Positions 63,294-64,000 of a stretch of 64,000 nt of DNA are shown piece by piece. Below the pieces are notes generated by a model. That model saw only the letters and a program-made list of their open reading frames with translations. It was not told the origin of the DNA and did no database searches. The translations under genes were made by a program, and so were the position numbers. How positions within the stretch are numbered: position 1 is the stretch's first letter; each line of letters begins with the position of its first letter. Source of the DNA: Pseudomonas sp. FEN (lineage in GTDB: Bacteria > Pseudomonadota > Gammaproteobacteria > Pseudomonadales > Pseudomonadaceae); contig NZ_CAJFDC010000007.1 of assembly GCF_904067045.1 (NCBI RefSeq), positions 248,001 through 312,000 of the forward strand, given 5' to 3'.

Positions 63294-64000
63294 AGTGGCG
63301 CACCTCGCCTTCGCCGCTGATGTTGTCCACGCAACGACCGCAGATCTCCGGATGTTCCGGGTTGACCCCGACATCCTCGCGATGATGCCAGCAACGGGCA
63401 CACTTGGCATGGCTCGACTTGACCACCTTGAGCTTCAGCCCGGCCACTTCGGTGACCACCGCATCCGCCGGGGCCAGCGCCAACGGCGCAACGGTCGCGG
63501 TGGAGGTGATCAGGACGAAACGCAGTTCGTTGCTCAGCTTGCCCAGGTCGGCCACCAGGGCCTCTTCGGCGAACAGAGTGACTTCGGCCTGCAGGTTGCC
63601 GCCGATGGCCTTGGCCGCCCGCAGGTTTTCCATCTCCTTGTTGACCGCGACCTTGACCGCCATGATCCGCTCCCAGTAGGCGCGATCCAGCTCGAAGCCT
63701 TCCGGCAGTTCGCTGAGGCCTTCATACCAGGTGTTGAGCATCACCGATTCGTTGCGCTCGCCCGGCAGGTACTGCCACAGCTCGTCGGCGGTGAACGCCA
63801 GGATCGGCGCGATCCAGCGCACCAGCGCTTCGCTGATGTGGTACAGCGCGGTCTGGCACGAGCGCCGGGCCTTGCTGTTGGCGCCAGTGGTGTATTGGCG
63901 ATCCTTGATGATGTCGAGGTAGAAACCGCCCAGCTCCTGCACGCAGAAGTTGTGCACCTTGGAGTAGACGTTCCAGAAACGGTACTCGCCGTAGTGCAGT
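63286..64000 (-). CDS. ileS: Isoleucyl-tRNA synthetase, 3' end (truncated by the window)
   Basis: C-terminal part of IleRS, about 238 residues visible on the minus strand. The anticodon-binding domain is present ([40 protein letters not shown]) and ends in the zinc finger [20 protein letters not shown] ... CGRCVDNIS. The catalytic domain and the start lie beyond base 64000. It is the first gene of the ileS-lspA-fkpB-ispH operon and overlaps lspA. Confidence 0.95.
   Translation of the reverse strand, partial: LHYGEYRFWNVYSKVHNFCVQELGGFYLDIIKDRQYTTGANSKARRSCQTALYHISEALVRWIAPILAFTADELWQYLPGERNESVMLNTWYEGLSELPEGFELDRAYWERIMAVKVAVNKEMENLRAAKAIGGNLQAEVTLFAEEALVADLGKLSNELRFVLITSTATVAPLALAPADAVVTEVAGLKLKVVKSSHAKCARCWHHREDVGVNPEHPEICGRCVDNISGEGEVRHYA

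Overview
The window is a GC-rich chromosomal segment of a Pseudomonas of the fluorescens lineage. The support is gene content and order close to the PAO1 speC - piu - ampDE - nadC - pilABCD - coaE - ndh - clpB - rluD - bamD - pilSR - minor pilin - ispH - lspA - ileS region (order compared from memory, not by a search), four groups of Pseudomonas-restricted small proteins, and many fluorescens-type REP sequences in the spacers. It is mostly core genome. I see no transposase, integrase, prophage or CRISPR array.

Layout. 1-1.9 kb: the end of a dipeptide ABC transporter operon (two ATPases). 1.9-4.2 kb: a small acidic exported protein and prfC. 4.5-8.0 kb: a four-gene osmoprotectant ABC transporter. 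8.0-10.2 kb: speC behind a leader that contains an intrinsic terminator, then a hicAB toxin-antitoxin pair. 10.2-16.8 kb: iron-uptake block (Sel1 protein, piuC, divergent piuA and piuB). 17-24.7 kb: the fructose PTS operon fruBKA, its LacI-type regulator and a TatD-type hydrolase. 24.7-32 kb: chemoreceptor, ampE-ampD, a DUF1631 protein and nadC. 32-34.3 kb: ogt, an Ada/AlkA fusion and tRNA-Thr. 34.3-40.4 kb: AT-rich pilin locus with pilA, divergent pilBCD-coaE-yacG. 40.4-43.8 kb: small conserved genes and ndh. 44-44.4 kb: four tRNA genes. 44.8-50.4 kb: clpB, pgeF, rluD and bamD. 50.6-61.3 kb: pilS-pilR, thiO, the minor-pilin/pilY1 operon and fimT. 61.3-64 kb: ispH, fkpB, lspA and the 3' part of ileS.

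How the genes connect. Most of a type IV pilus system is here: major pilin, assembly ATPase, platform, prepilin peptidase, two-component regulator, minor pilins and the PilY1 adhesin. The pilA promoter carries a sigma54 -24/-12 element, which fits control by PilS-PilR encoded 17 kb away. Other legible regulation: a sigma32 promoter before clpB, a strong stable-RNA promoter before the tRNA array, an exact Cra-type operator before fruB, Fur-box-like sequence between piuC and piuA, a perfect inverted repeat before hicA, and an internal terminator in the speC leader.

Points that stand out: the speC leader (attenuator or small RNA); two identical tRNA-Pro genes, one directly behind a terminator U-tract; a FimT-like pseudopilin without Glu5; a pilY1-pilE junction with no pilY2; and the compositionally foreign pilA-tRNA-Thr interval. 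I did not find a clearly new multi-gene system.
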